In this document: positions 1 through 8,027 of the stretch, piece after piece
How the letters are laid out: the number at the start of each line of letters is the position of its first letter
Position numbering within the stretch: the stretch's first letter is position 1
Source of the DNA: Bacteroidota bacterium
Lineage (GTDB): Bacteria; Bacteroidota; Bacteroidia; Bacteroidales; FEN-979
Reading direction: 5' to 3'
DNA: 64,000 bases
NCBI GenBank assembly: GCA_026391795.1
Contig: JAPLDI010000020.1
Coordinates: 32,256 to 96,255 of the forward strand
Position numbers and translations under genes: made by a program
The notes under the pieces: model-generated
Seen by the model: only the letters and a program-made list of their open reading frames with translations
Database searches by the model: none
Told to the model about the DNA's origin: nothing

Positions 1-771
1 CCAGCTGAACTTGCGGTTTATGACAAGGTTGACCGGGTGGGAAAAGGCCCACCTGCGAAAATAGGGTCTTACCCAGGATGTAATGTTTTCAACATCCATG
101 ATCTCAAAACCCGCCTCCCTGATCTTCTCAATGTATTCATTCAGTCCGTAAATGTTTGCTGACGGGATGTACAAGCCATCCTGAAGGTGCGGCAAAATTT
201 TTCTCTCCAGTGCATTCGCAGGCTGATTATAAACCATATCGGCCAGTGATAATATGCCGCCGGGCTTCAGTGTACGGTAAGCTTCCCGGAAGAAATCACT
301 CCTTGAATCAAAATGAAATGCTGCTTCCGTACTGATCATTTTATCGACGGAATTATCGGGAAACTGCAGGTCTGTGGCCGACATGTATTTTATGGCAACC
401 CGGTGCTGCAAATTCTGTCTTTCAACCCTCTCGATGGATTGGTCAATCTGGTACTGTGATATATTTATCCCGGTGACACTTGGACAATTGAAATCGGTGG
501 CGCAGAGTACCGCAACATTTCCAAACCCGCAACCGATGTCGGCAACGAAATCATCTTTTTCCGACAGCTGCGCGTTTTGACACACCAGCTGAAAAAGTGC
601 CTGGTTTGAACGGGCCAGGTGCTTTTTGGAATAGGCATTGAGCCCTTTCCAGTATCCAAGATTAACCAGGGAAACATTATCCCCGGCATCGTAATCAAGA
701 GGTGCATGCCCCATAAAGTCGTACAGGGCGCCCGCGTCCTGGAAGAGAGCACTGACATTGGTTTTTGTCAT
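1..771 (-). CDS. SAM-dependent methyltransferase, class I (C-terminus cut by window edge)
   Basis: The frame runs from an ATG at 771 to the left edge, giving 257 codons without a stop. Residues 76-85 (VADIGCGFGN) are the class I glycine-rich SAM-binding motif. A further acidic segment (SATDLQFPDNSVD) and the EAYRTLKPGGIL stretch match motifs II and III of UbiE/tocopherol-type small-molecule methyltransferases. The N-terminal GHAPLDYDAGDNVSLVNLGYW region resembles methyltransferases of secondary or quinone metabolism. There is no signal peptide, so it should be cytosolic. The substrate cannot be read from sequence. It is divergent from the channel gene at 1098. Fold call is firm; function is open. 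Confidence 0.85.
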   Translation of the reverse strand, partial: MTKTNVSALFQDAGALYDFMGHAPLDYDAGDNVSLVNLGYWKGLNAYSKKHLARSNQALFQLVCQNAQLSEKDDFVADIGCGFGNVAVLCATDFNCPSVTGINISQYQIDQSIERVERQNLQHRVAIKYMSATDLQFPDNSVDKMISTEAAFHFDSRSDFFREAYRTLKPGGILSLADMVYNQPANALERKILPHLQDGLYIPSANIYGLNEYIEKIREAGFEIMDVENITSWVRPYFRRWAFSHPVNLVINRKFSW

Positions 772-1097
772 TTTATTCCGGGATAAAATTATTTTGTACA
801 TTGCTTAGCAATGTGGCTTTGTTTCCAACTTTTGATTGTCTGGATAAAATCAGGAAAGTGCAGAAATCCCACTTTACAAAGATTTGTTTTGAATTCACTC
901 AGCCGCGTTACATAATTTTCAGATAATGTTACATAATTCACACATCTGTCCCGGATAGATATGTGTTGCAGGAAACCTAAAATGTAACAGGGAAGCGGTA
1001 AACCGGTACGATGAGATGAACCTATATCTCCTTTTTTTTTCACAGGGTATTGGCGTTGTTCTGATTATTTCATTAAGTTTGGCGAAAAACCGAACCC
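772..1097. other. Intergenic region between divergent methyltransferase and channel genes
   Basis: About 326 bp with no credible gene; a reverse-strand open frame here has no family features. It holds an 11-bp direct repeat (listed separately) and a poly-T run near 1032-1039. Confidence 0.6.
907..938. repeat. 11-bp direct repeat spaced two helical turns apart
   Basis: GTTACATAATT occurs at 907-917 and again at 928-938, 21 bp apart, so both copies face the same side of the helix. This is an operator-like layout between two divergent genes. No binding protein is known; the role is inferred only. Confidence 0.4.
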
Positions 1098-1805
1098 ATG
1101 GAAAAAGCTTCTCTCAGATCGGCCCTTCGATGGAATACAATCCTGGTAATTTCTGTTTTGCTTTCCGCCTTTATTCTCCCGATCCTGCCATCTTCCTGGG
1201 GGAGATTGCCGGCTTGGATCGGGTTCAACCTGATCTTTCTCTCAGGGGTTTTATCTCTGGAAAAGAAGAGACTCTATGTTTACTTTCTTTCCCTGATCGC
1301 ATTAGTAGTGGGTTGGATTTCCACATTGAATGACTGGACGATTATTGCCGATATTTCAAGGGCGTTGAACGTTATTTTCTTTTTCCTTGTCGTTTTTTCA
1401 TTGATACGGCAGATCGCCACTGCCAGGATCGTCACAGCCAAAGTGATCCTGGAAGCCATCAGCGGGTATATTCTCCTTGGAATACTCTTTGCCGTCGTGA
1501 TTGCAGGGATTACGCAGCAGGATCCGGGGGCATTCAACATTACTCAGCACGGTTCCGGCACGGAGGTCCCGGCCGACATCCTGGGCCAGTCGATGTATTT
1601 TGCTTTTGTCACTCTTGCCACCCTTGGGTATGGCGACATTGTTCCCCTCGAACCCTATTCACGCGCGCTAACAACTTTTATCTGTATCTCCGGCCAGCTT
1701 TATATCGCCATCATTATTGCCGTTTTGGTCGGAAAGTATGCCTCCAGGAGAGAGCATAATTATGAATCCGTGAAAGAAGATGAAAAAGATAAAAGCCTGC
1801 CTTGA
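1098..1805 (+). CDS. Voltage-gated-like potassium channel
   Basis: The 235-residue protein is highly hydrophobic, with about six membrane segments (roughly 13-31, 38-54, 58-76, 86-104, 117-138, 190-213). Residues 172-180, TLATLGYGD, are a complete K+ selectivity filter, between a pore helix (FAFV) and the final helix. This fits the ion-channel (Ion_trans_2) superfamily. The first segments lack the regular arginines of a true voltage sensor, so gating is unknown. There is no RCK/TrkA-N domain; the C-terminal tail is short and charged. ATG 1098 was chosen because hydrophobic sequence begins soon after it. It probably conducts K+ across the inner membrane. Confidence 0.85.
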   Translation: MEKASLRSALRWNTILVISVLLSAFILPILPSSWGRLPAWIGFNLIFLSGVLSLEKKRLYVYFLSLIALVVGWISTLNDWTIIADISRALNVIFFFLVVFSLIRQIATARIVTAKVILEAISGYILLGILFAVVIAGITQQDPGAFNITQHGSGTEVPADILGQSMYFAFVTLATLGYGDIVPLEPYSRALTTFICISGQLYIAIIIAVLVGKYASRREHNYESVKEDEKDKSLP

Positions 1806-2118
1806 TTTATGAGGAAAACATTCAGGCGGTGTGAGAAATTCATTTAGTATTAAAATACTCAAATATGAGTAGGGGATTATTGTTAAGGTATTCACATTTA
1901 TAATTAATTTTGCTCTCAAAGGGTTAATGTATCTTTAATTCTGATAGAAAAGTTGGTTATCAGGATTTTCACCGGACATGATTCTTCTGTTGCAACAAAT
2001 TGCAGCAGAAGAACCGGTTCCGGAAAACAATTTGATTGAGAATTCAGGAATTGCCTGTTAGAATGTTTATTAATCAATGAACTGAAATAAAACAATCATG
2101 TATTTAAATTGTAAATCT
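1806..2118. other. Intergenic region with regulatory palindrome
   Basis: About 313 bp. It contains one 7-2-7 palindrome (1856-1871) and otherwise AT-rich sequence. I see no gene and no convincing -7 element before the lipoprotein gene at 2119. Confidence 0.6.
1856..1871. promoter_or_regulatory. 7-2-7 heptamer palindrome, site 1
   Basis: TACTCAA-AT-ATGAGTA. The right heptamer fits TACYYMT; the left one has a mismatch in its last base. It lies between the channel gene and the first DUF4136/barrel cassette, about 250 bp before its ATG. It is one of seven related sites in the window. Confidence 0.45.
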
Positions 2119-2730
2119 ATGAAAACAAAATTTGGTTTTTTAATCCTGGGACTGGGGCTTGTGTTTACCCTCGGCTGTACCAAGTATCCCCCTTCATCGG
2201 ACAGGATAATGGAAGATCTGGCCGTAATAACACAGTACGACACAAAGGTCAATTTTAACAATTACAAGTATTATTCTATCGCAAACTCGGTGGTTAAAAT
2301 TGACAACAAGGATACCACATACCTTACGAACACTACCGCAATGGCCATTCTTGATGAGATTTCAAAGAACATGGAGGCAAGGGGTTTTGTCAAGGCTGTG
2401 ACTCCCGTAGTACCTGACTTTGGCATCCAGGTTTTGTATTACCAGAATACCACTGTCTATACCTATTCCTATGACCCCTGGGGATATTATCCTTACTGGG
2501 GTTATTACTATGCCTATTATCCCGTCTATTATTCTTCTTACACCACCGGGCTGGCCGATATTGAGCTGGTTGACCTGAAGGTTACCGATCCAACCAATCA
2601 CCGGTTGTACATTCGCTGGAATGCTTTTATCCGGGGCCTTCTCACGGGCAGCCATACAACCTCTGAACTTACCGGAGCCGTTGACCAGGCATTTACACAG
2701 ACCCCACAATTAATCACAACTGCTAAATAA
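2119..2730 (+). CDS. DUF4136-type outer-membrane lipoprotein, cassette copy A
   Basis: The 203-residue protein starts MKTKFGF and has a lipobox (TLGC). The mature end begins CTKYPPSSDR, nearly identical in the two other copies in this window (35948-36583, 62003-62626). The body resembles the DUF4136 family: a DTKVNFNNYKYYSI-like opening, a DEISKNMEARGF helix and a C-terminal IRWNAFIRGLLTGSHTT segment. A low-complexity Tyr/Trp/Gly/Pro stretch occupies roughly residues 113-143. A frame upstream could start at 2098, but ATG 2119 gives the clean signal peptide. The barrel gene follows after 21 bp, so the two are co-transcribed. Function is unknown. Confidence 0.85.
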   Translation: MKTKFGFLILGLGLVFTLGCTKYPPSSDRIMEDLAVITQYDTKVNFNNYKYYSIANSVVKIDNKDTTYLTNTTAMAILDEISKNMEARGFVKAVTPVVPDFGIQVLYYQNTTVYTYSYDPWGYYPYWGYYYAYYPVYYSSYTTGLADIELVDLKVTDPTNHRLYIRWNAFIRGLLTGSHTTSELTGAVDQAFTQTPQLITTAK

Positions 2731-2751
2731 TAACACCTAAAAAGCATTGCC

Positions 2752-3402
2752 ATGAAAAAGATATATTTAATCATCATACTGGTCTTTTTTGCCATGGGTG
2801 TTACCCGGGCACAGGAAAGCACATCACTGGGTTACAAACCTTCGGCCTATTATACCTTCTCCTGGAACAATACATTCACGATGGGGGATTTCAATAAATG
2901 GGTCAGCCAGCCAAGCATGGCCGGTTTCGACATCGGCGGCCGCTATCTTTTACCCATAAAGGGACTGACAGCAGGGTTTAACATCAGCTGGCAGAGGGTT
3001 TCAAAACAATACGATAATCAAACCTTTACTGTTCCCGATAAGGGAATTGCCATTACTGCCACAAATTACAGGTTCACCTGGATGGTTCCGTTCCAGGCGG
3101 TAATTGCCTATCATTTTATTCCCAATAAGATGGTCTCTCCGTATATCGGCCTCGGAATCGGCGGGGATTATATGGAACATCACCTGCTTATCCAGGAATA
3201 TGATATCTATAAGGAGGTCTGGGATTTCTCCCTCACGCCCGAAGTCGGCGCTCTTATAAAATTCGGACCCTTCTCCAACCTGGGAGCAATCATCGCTTTC
3301 AACTACAAATGGACAACCAACAAGATCGAGATCTACGAAACAAAATCCAAAAACCTTCAGATGCTGAATCTCAAGGTGGGACTCGCGTATATTCTCAGGT
3401 AA
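2752..3402 (+). CDS. Outer-membrane beta-barrel protein, cassette copy A
   Basis: The 216-residue protein has a cleavable signal peptide ending TRAQ and alternating hydrophobic strands. It ends in LAYILR, not the usual aromatic residue. It shares long near-identical blocks with 35258-35911 and 62649-63299, for example NYRFTWMVPFQAVIAYHF and GLGIGGDYMEHHL. The size suits an eight-stranded OmpW/OmpX-like barrel. It is always encoded directly after a DUF4136 lipoprotein, so the pair probably works together at the outer membrane. A strong terminator follows at 3427. Substrate or partner is unknown. Confidence 0.8.
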   Translation: MKKIYLIIILVFFAMGVTRAQESTSLGYKPSAYYTFSWNNTFTMGDFNKWVSQPSMAGFDIGGRYLLPIKGLTAGFNISWQRVSKQYDNQTFTVPDKGIAITATNYRFTWMVPFQAVIAYHFIPNKMVSPYIGLGIGGDYMEHHLLIQEYDIYKEVWDFSLTPEVGALIKFGPFSNLGAIIAFNYKWTTNKIEIYETKSKNLQMLNLKVGLAYILR

Positions 3403-3426
3403 TTACATTCTTCTCTTTTCTTTTAC

Positions 3427-3462
3427 AGCCCCGGCAAGGTAGGATTTGCCGGGGCTTTTTTT
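3427..3462 (+). terminator. Rho-independent terminator of cassette A
   Basis: AGCCCCGGCAA at 3427-3437 pairs perfectly with TTGCCGGGGCT at 3446-3456 around an 8-nt loop, followed by a T run to 3462. It closes the lipoprotein/barrel operon. Confidence 0.9.
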
Positions 3463-3517
3463 GCAGGTGCTTTACACACTTTTATACTTGTCCCCTGGAT
3501 TTTTTTCACCTCATGGA

Positions 3518-3672
3518 GTTGACTAAAAAGTAGTTTTTATTTTCCCACAGAGACTCGCTGATGAATCGCAGAGTTTAGCAGAGAATTGAGAGTATGATTT
3601 TTTACTCTGCGAAACTTAGCGTGAAACTTTGCGAAACTCTGCGTGACATGTTTTTTTTACTTTTTAGTCAAC
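3518..3672. repeat. Inverted-repeat element with perfect 15-bp ends
   Basis: GTTGACTAAAAAGTA at 3518-3532 is repeated in inverse at 3658-3672. Inside are further inverted blocks built from GCAGAGTTT/CTCTGCGAAACTT-like units. The 155-bp element has no open frame. It resembles a non-autonomous (MITE-like) element or a large RNA hairpin; mobility is not shown. Confidence 0.6.
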
Positions 3673-3763
3673 CCCTGATGTATTTGAGTTATATACCAAA
3701 CTCTTAAAATAGATTATATTTAATTCTGAGAAGCATCTCTTTTTGGGTTACTTTAGCACAATA

Positions 3764-3779
3764 TACTCATCAATGAGTA
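3764..3779. promoter_or_regulatory. 7-2-7 heptamer palindrome, site 2 (perfect)
   Basis: TACTCAT-CA-ATGAGTA, both heptamers matching TACYYMT. It ends 27 bp before the ATG of the PAS-LuxR regulator and lies just after a near-consensus -7 element (TACTTTAG, 3749-3756), so it would sit at or just past the transcription start. This fits autoregulation. Confidence 0.6.
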
Positions 3780-3806
3780 TTCTCAACTTTATCCGGACTG
3801 AAAAGT

Positions 3807-4553
3807 ATGGATTATTACTCTTTATTTTTTCAATTCATTAAAACAGGTCTACCCTCGGGTTATAAAAATATCGACCGGGATTCTTCCCAAATGCTTTATC
3901 TGGAGAAGATCATGAAAGAAAATAACCAGTTTTTCTTTGTTGCCGATATTCTCCAGGTGAAGATCCTCTTTACCAGTAATAGCTGTGCTCCTTTGCTGGG
4001 TATCAGACCTGAAGATGTTGATCCCTCCATGTTTTTTACAGCCACACATCCCGATGATCTTCAACGCCACAGCCTGGCACGGGCAAAACTTTTCAGCTTG
4101 GGGCAGGAACTTTTTATTGAGCGAAAAGGTTTTAAAATAATTTCAACCAATTTCAGGACCCGGCATAATACGGCTTCCTGTTCTAATATGCTTGTTCAGT
4201 GTTATCTGTTTTATACGGAAACACCCTATAACACTGTGTTTCTGTTCCAGGTTGTGACAAACGTATCCTGGTTCGGCAAGCTCAGGCATGGGTATCATTT
4301 TTATACAGGCGAAGACCTTTCAGTTTTCAGGTATCCGGATGAAAATCTTTTAATGACGGGAAATGTTTTTTCCGACAGGGAATTTGAGATCATTAAACTG
4401 ATCGCCTCCGGATTAAACAGTGAGCTGGTAGCAGAAAAACTCTTTCTCAGCGTTCATACGATCAACACCCATCGAAGGAACATCCTGAAAAAGACAGATA
4501 AATCGAACATTTCGGAGCTGATCTATGATCTGAAAGAGAGAGGGCTGCTTTAA
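3807..4553 (+). CDS. PAS domain - LuxR/NarL-type HTH transcriptional regulator
   Basis: The 248-residue cytosolic protein has two parts. Residues about 37-160 look like a PAS-type sensor (NQFFFVADILQVKILFTSNSC, then a HPDDL motif at 81-85). Residues 186-248 are a LuxR/GerE-type HTH: FSDREFEIIKLIASG, then the recognition helix region VHTINTHRRNIL. There is no receiver domain with a phospho-aspartate, so it is not a standard response regulator and probably senses through the PAS part. A perfect 7-2-7 heptamer palindrome lies 27 bp upstream and six related sites are spread over the window, making it the best candidate for their binder. The inducing signal is unknown. Confidence 0.85.
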   Translation: MDYYSLFFQFIKTGLPSGYKNIDRDSSQMLYLEKIMKENNQFFFVADILQVKILFTSNSCAPLLGIRPEDVDPSMFFTATHPDDLQRHSLARAKLFSLGQELFIERKGFKIISTNFRTRHNTASCSNMLVQCYLFYTETPYNTVFLFQVVTNVSWFGKLRHGYHFYTGEDLSVFRYPDENLLMTGNVFSDREFEIIKLIASGLNSELVAEKLFLSVHTINTHRRNILKKTDKSNISELIYDLKERGLL

Positions 4554-4581
4554 ATCCCCGGGATTTGTGAAATATTTTATA

Positions 4582-4643
4582 ACCGCAAAGACGCCAAGGC
4601 GCAAAAATTGTACAATTATTTTGCGTCTTCGCGTCTTCGCGGT
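4582..4643. repeat. GCAAAGACG-type hairpin element, copy 1
   Basis: A left arm beginning ACCGCAAAGACGCCAAGGCG and a right arm ending GCGTCTTCGCGGT form a long imperfect hairpin. It fills the gap between convergent genes ending at 4553 and 4659 and could act as a two-way terminator. It belongs to the same family as the elements at 11178, 16674 and the half copy at 53642. Confidence 0.65.
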
Positions 4644-4658
4644 AAAAAGAGAATATCC

Positions 4659-7019
4659 TTATTTCCGTTGAATGTTCACATAGTTGATTTTGCCTGTAAA
4701 CTTTGCTGAAACCCCGTAATCGGTCACCCAGGTTCCGTCATCAACTCCGATGTCGGCCAGGTCATCCACTGAGAAGATCCCCGGCTGAGTTATTTCAATC
4801 CTGCCTTCAGCCACCTTTTTCCCATTTACAGTGATCGTCCCAAGGCCTCCCCTGCCCAGTCCGGCACCATCTGTCTTAAATTCATACACCAGAAGATAGT
4901 TTCCCGGTTTCAGTGGTTGTGAAGCAATGATCTGGCTTGATTTCATCCCGAGGTAATTGTAGGTAAAAGCAGGTTTCCCGTTTTTAAGATAGAAAGAAAA
5001 GCCGCCAAAACGCCCGCCCTGGCATACGATCACACCGTTTCCTTTTGCATCTATGGCTACTTCCGAAGTGATTGTGTAGGACTTGCCCCTGAGGTCAATA
5101 AAAACATCAACGCCCATTCCTTTCATGCCTTCACCATAGGTCACTGTATTTCTGTTGCCCATGACCGTTGGTCTGCCCATAAGTTCGGCATTGGTCCTTT
5201 CCAGCAGCCGGTCGTCAAGCGGAAGAACATGATATTTTTCAGCCTCTTTCATAAACAAGGCCTGCATTTCTTTCAGTTTGTCGGGGTTTTGTGCTGCCAG
5301 GTCGCTGGCCAGGCTGAAATCTTCCTTTGTATTGTATAATTCCCATTTATCATCCTGAAGGGTAGTGGCAGGTTTCAGTTTCCATGCCGGCCGGTGGATC
5401 GTCCGGGCAAACCAGCCATCCTCGTATACTGCGCGGTTGCCGAACATCTCGAAGTACTGAACTTTATGCTGCTCGGCTGCAGCAGCATCTTTGAAAGTAT
5501 AAGCGAGGCTTGTCCCTTCGATCGGATCCTGTTCAATTCCGTTCACCATTTTCGGTGCCGGTATCTTTGTAACTTCATAAATCGTAGGGGCGATGTCGAT
5601 CACATGCCCGAACTGCGAACGCACTTCACCTTTTGCCTTGATCTCTGCGGGCCAGTTGATGATCATGCCGTTGCGTGTACCGCCAAAATCAGATGCCACC
5701 TGCTTGGTGTATGAAAACGGTGCATCCAATGCCACAGCCCACCCGGCTGAAAAATGCGGGTAGGTGCTGGGTCCGCCCCAGTCGTCATAATGCTTCAGCA
5801 TGTCCGGAACGGTTTCGGCAATCCCGCTGAAATAGGTCATTTCGCTGTACATGCCGTTCATCTGTCCTTCGGCGCTGGCTCCGTTATCGCCGGCAATGAA
5901 GATCACGAGTGTATTATCCAGTACACCCAGGTCTTTAATAGCTGAAAGCAGTCTTCCGGCTTCATAATCGGTTTGTTCGGCAAAGCCGGCATAGACTTCC
6001 ATCTGGCGGGTAAATAATTTTTTTTCATCGGACGAAAGTTTGTCCCAGTCTTTGATATCGGCAGGTTTTGGTGCTAGTTTTGTGTTTTGCGGAACGATCC
6101 CCAGTTTTTTCTGACGTTCCAGGGTTTCTTCGCGCAGTTTGTCCCATCCCTGGTCAAATTTCCCTTTGTATTTTTCGGCCCATACCTTCGGAACGTGATG
6201 CGGTGCATGGGTTGCCCCCGGTGCATAATAGATGAAGAAGGGTTTCTCAGGTGACAAAGCCTGCTGGTAACGGACCCATGAAATGGCCTGGTTGGTCATG
6301 TCGGTTGTAAAGTGATAATTGGGATCCTTCGGGGTTTCAACCAGTGTAGAGCCATCGTAAATCAAAGGAGACCATTGATTGGTTTCACCACCTATGAATC
6401 CATAAAATTTCTCAAAGCCTGAACGTGTAGGCCAGCGGTCGAAGGGGCCCGAGTTTGAAATTTCCCAGGGCGGGGTCTCATGGTACTTACCGAAGGCTGC
6501 TGTGTTGTATCCATTCTGCCGGAGCACTTCCGCCATCGGTGTGATGGATTGAGGCCTGACCCCGGTATTCCCGGGAAAGGTTGTGGCAGCTTCGGCAATG
6601 CAGCCCATGTTGTTGCTGTGGTGGTTATACCCGGTAAGCAAAGCCACCCGCGTAGGCGAGCAAAGCGAAGTGGAATGAAAGCGGTTATACTTTAACCCGT
6701 TCTCAGCAAGTTTGTCCATGACCGGTGTTGTAACAGGTCCGCCAAAAGCCTCGGATACCCCGAAACCCATATCGTCTATTAATATGACTACCACATTGGG
6801 AGCGCCCTTCGGTGGTGTCACATGAAAGCGTGACGGCGGAGTTGCGTTGCGCGCATCCAGTTCTTTATAAGTCGGACGGATGGGTTCTTTAATGGGAAGA
6901 ACCGTACGGTCAGGTTCACCGACAGCGCTCTTTTCTGCGTCGGTCGATCCGGTTCCTGGTTTCTGGTTGCAGGAGACCAGGATCCCTGCAAGCATAATTG
7001 CTGTAATAAGATGTTTCAT
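4659..7019 (-). CDS. Arylsulfatase-family lipoprotein (formylglycine sulfatase)
   Basis: The 786-residue protein has a lipobox (LVSC, Cys17), so it is probably anchored to a membrane facing the periplasm or surface. IDD (82-83) gives metal-binding aspartates. Cys120 in CSPTRVALLTG (120-130) is the C-x-P-x-R site that is converted to formylglycine. After the alkaline-phosphatase-like core, the last ~170 residues form a beta-rich domain (for example GGRFGGFSFYLKNGKPAF) also present in the sulfatase at 54150. Substrate cannot be told. No maturase (FGE or anSME) is in the window. Convergent with the regulator; no immediate upstream partner. Confidence 0.9.
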   Translation of the reverse strand: MKHLITAIMLAGILVSCNQKPGTGSTDAEKSAVGEPDRTVLPIKEPIRPTYKELDARNATPPSRFHVTPPKGAPNVVVILIDDMGFGVSEAFGGPVTTPVMDKLAENGLKYNRFHSTSLCSPTRVALLTGYNHHSNNMGCIAEAATTFPGNTGVRPQSITPMAEVLRQNGYNTAAFGKYHETPPWEISNSGPFDRWPTRSGFEKFYGFIGGETNQWSPLIYDGSTLVETPKDPNYHFTTDMTNQAISWVRYQQALSPEKPFFIYYAPGATHAPHHVPKVWAEKYKGKFDQGWDKLREETLERQKKLGIVPQNTKLAPKPADIKDWDKLSSDEKKLFTRQMEVYAGFAEQTDYEAGRLLSAIKDLGVLDNTLVIFIAGDNGASAEGQMNGMYSEMTYFSGIAETVPDMLKHYDDWGGPSTYPHFSAGWAVALDAPFSYTKQVASDFGGTRNGMIINWPAEIKAKGEVRSQFGHVIDIAPTIYEVTKIPAPKMVNGIEQDPIEGTSLAYTFKDAAAAEQHKVQYFEMFGNRAVYEDGWFARTIHRPAWKLKPATTLQDDKWELYNTKEDFSLASDLAAQNPDKLKEMQALFMKEAEKYHVLPLDDRLLERTNAELMGRPTVMGNRNTVTYGEGMKGMGVDVFIDLRGKSYTITSEVAIDAKGNGVIVCQGGRFGGFSFYLKNGKPAFTYNYLGMKSSQIIASQPLKPGNYLLVYEFKTDGAGLGRGGLGTITVNGKKVAEGRIEITQPGIFSVDDLADIGVDDGTWVTDYGVSAKFTGKINYVNIQRK

Positions 7020-7108
7020 GGTTTGCGCCGGTTAAATGTTATTACCTATTAACAAAATTTAATTTTTTAAGTGAAGGCAGGAATTTCAACGCATATAAGC
7101 CGGTATCG

Positions 7109-7774
7109 CTATTGCTTTTTGGCGTATTCGAAGTTGGTTAATTTCACATTGACCTTAGGGCCGGGCAGTTCGATGGCTACATTGGTAACCCGGTTTGTCC
7201 CGTTCACGGTTTCGTAATTCACTTTTGCCTTAATGGGGTCACCGCCCATAACGGTTGAGATGTCCTGCGACTGATAGAGTAGCGTAGACTTATCGAATTT
7301 GTAAATCAGGCGGTCGCCGGGATTCAGGATATTGGCTGCATCGGCCTGGATGGCATTGCCCTGCTCCGTGAGGGTTCCTTTGTTAAAAAGGTCTACCATC
7401 TGACCCTGGCTGAGTATAATATACCTGCCTACCAGTTCAACTGCGTTCTTCACATATTCATTAACGTCCGACACGACACTTTTCTGCACCTTTCCCCTGA
7501 TTCCCCGTTTCTTCTCTACGTAGGATTGCTGGGAGATCACGATGGCGACCAATTTCATATCGGAGCTCAGGGTTACCGAACTCACAGACGACATTGCCGG
7601 GTTCCCGTCAACAAATCCTTCCATTTTCCGTTTCCACTGGAGTTGGGACAGGTTACCGAGGTTCTGGGCATACTTTTTTGAAACGTTCAGACCCATCTGG
7701 GTTTTGTCAACCTGGGCGAAGGATCCGGGAAGAAGTAATGCCATCATTCCGAAAAAAGCGATCAGTTTTTTCAT
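7109..7774 (-). CDS. Secreted protein of unknown function
   Basis: The 221-residue protein has a signal peptide ending SFAQ. The mature part is mixed alpha/beta without cysteines or recognisable catalytic motifs. It contains basic KKRGIRGKVQKS at about 109-120 and ends in alternating strands (GPKVNVKLTNFEYAKKQ). I do not recognise the family. It lies upstream of the sulfatase on the same strand with an 89-bp gap and could share its transcript. The intergenic region to its right holds 7-2-7 site 3, 94 bp from its ATG. Confidence 0.7.
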   Translation of the reverse strand: MKKLIAFFGMMALLLPGSFAQVDKTQMGLNVSKKYAQNLGNLSQLQWKRKMEGFVDGNPAMSSVSSVTLSSDMKLVAIVISQQSYVEKKRGIRGKVQKSVVSDVNEYVKNAVELVGRYIILSQGQMVDLFNKGTLTEQGNAIQADAANILNPGDRLIYKFDKSTLLYQSQDISTVMGGDPIKAKVNYETVNGTNRVTNVAIELPGPKVNVKLTNFEYAKKQ

Positions 7775-7867
7775 TGTGTTTCTTTTTATTTTTTATGCAT
7801 CAAATTTAATCAATTTATTTTCTACTTGGAGAGAACCTCCTCTTCCGGATCCGTATTTGGTTTAAAA

Positions 7868-7883
7868 TACTCATCTGTAAGTA
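7868..7883. promoter_or_regulatory. 7-2-7 heptamer palindrome, site 3
   Basis: TACTCAT-CT-GTAAGTA; one mismatch, at the last heptamer position of the right arm. It lies between the divergent secreted-protein gene (ATG 7774) and Omp85-like gene (ATG 8028). Confidence 0.5.
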
Positions 7884-7915
7884 TTGTAGCTTTCAAATTT
7901 GTGGAATTAAAGAAA

Positions 7916-7923
7916 TATATTTG
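7916..7923 (+). promoter_or_regulatory. -7 promoter element (TATATTTG)
   Basis: Exact match to the Bacteroidota -7 consensus TAnnTTTG, about 105 bp before the Omp85-like gene at 8028. No well-spaced -33 TTG is visible, so this is a half-supported promoter. Confidence 0.4.
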
Positions 7924-8027
7924 TTCCTTAATTCAGAACAACGAATGCTATCCGTATAAGGGATTCACCCGGAGGGGCAATTTTCAATTATAAAAGGCCT
8001 CCCTTCATCCATTAAAGAAAGGAAAGA

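Larger units (their letters stand above)
3403..3806. other. Intergenic region: terminator, inverted-repeat element, regulatory site
   Basis: About 404 bp, almost all explained by three features listed separately: a terminator (3427-3462), an inverted-repeat element (3518-3672) and a perfect 7-2-7 palindrome (3764-3779). A small open frame at 3309-3533 overlaps the barrel gene and is not credible. Confidence 0.7.

Noticed and set aside
789..1043. 84-codon minus-strand frame
   Set aside because: No coding character and it crosses the operator-like direct repeat and promoter region.
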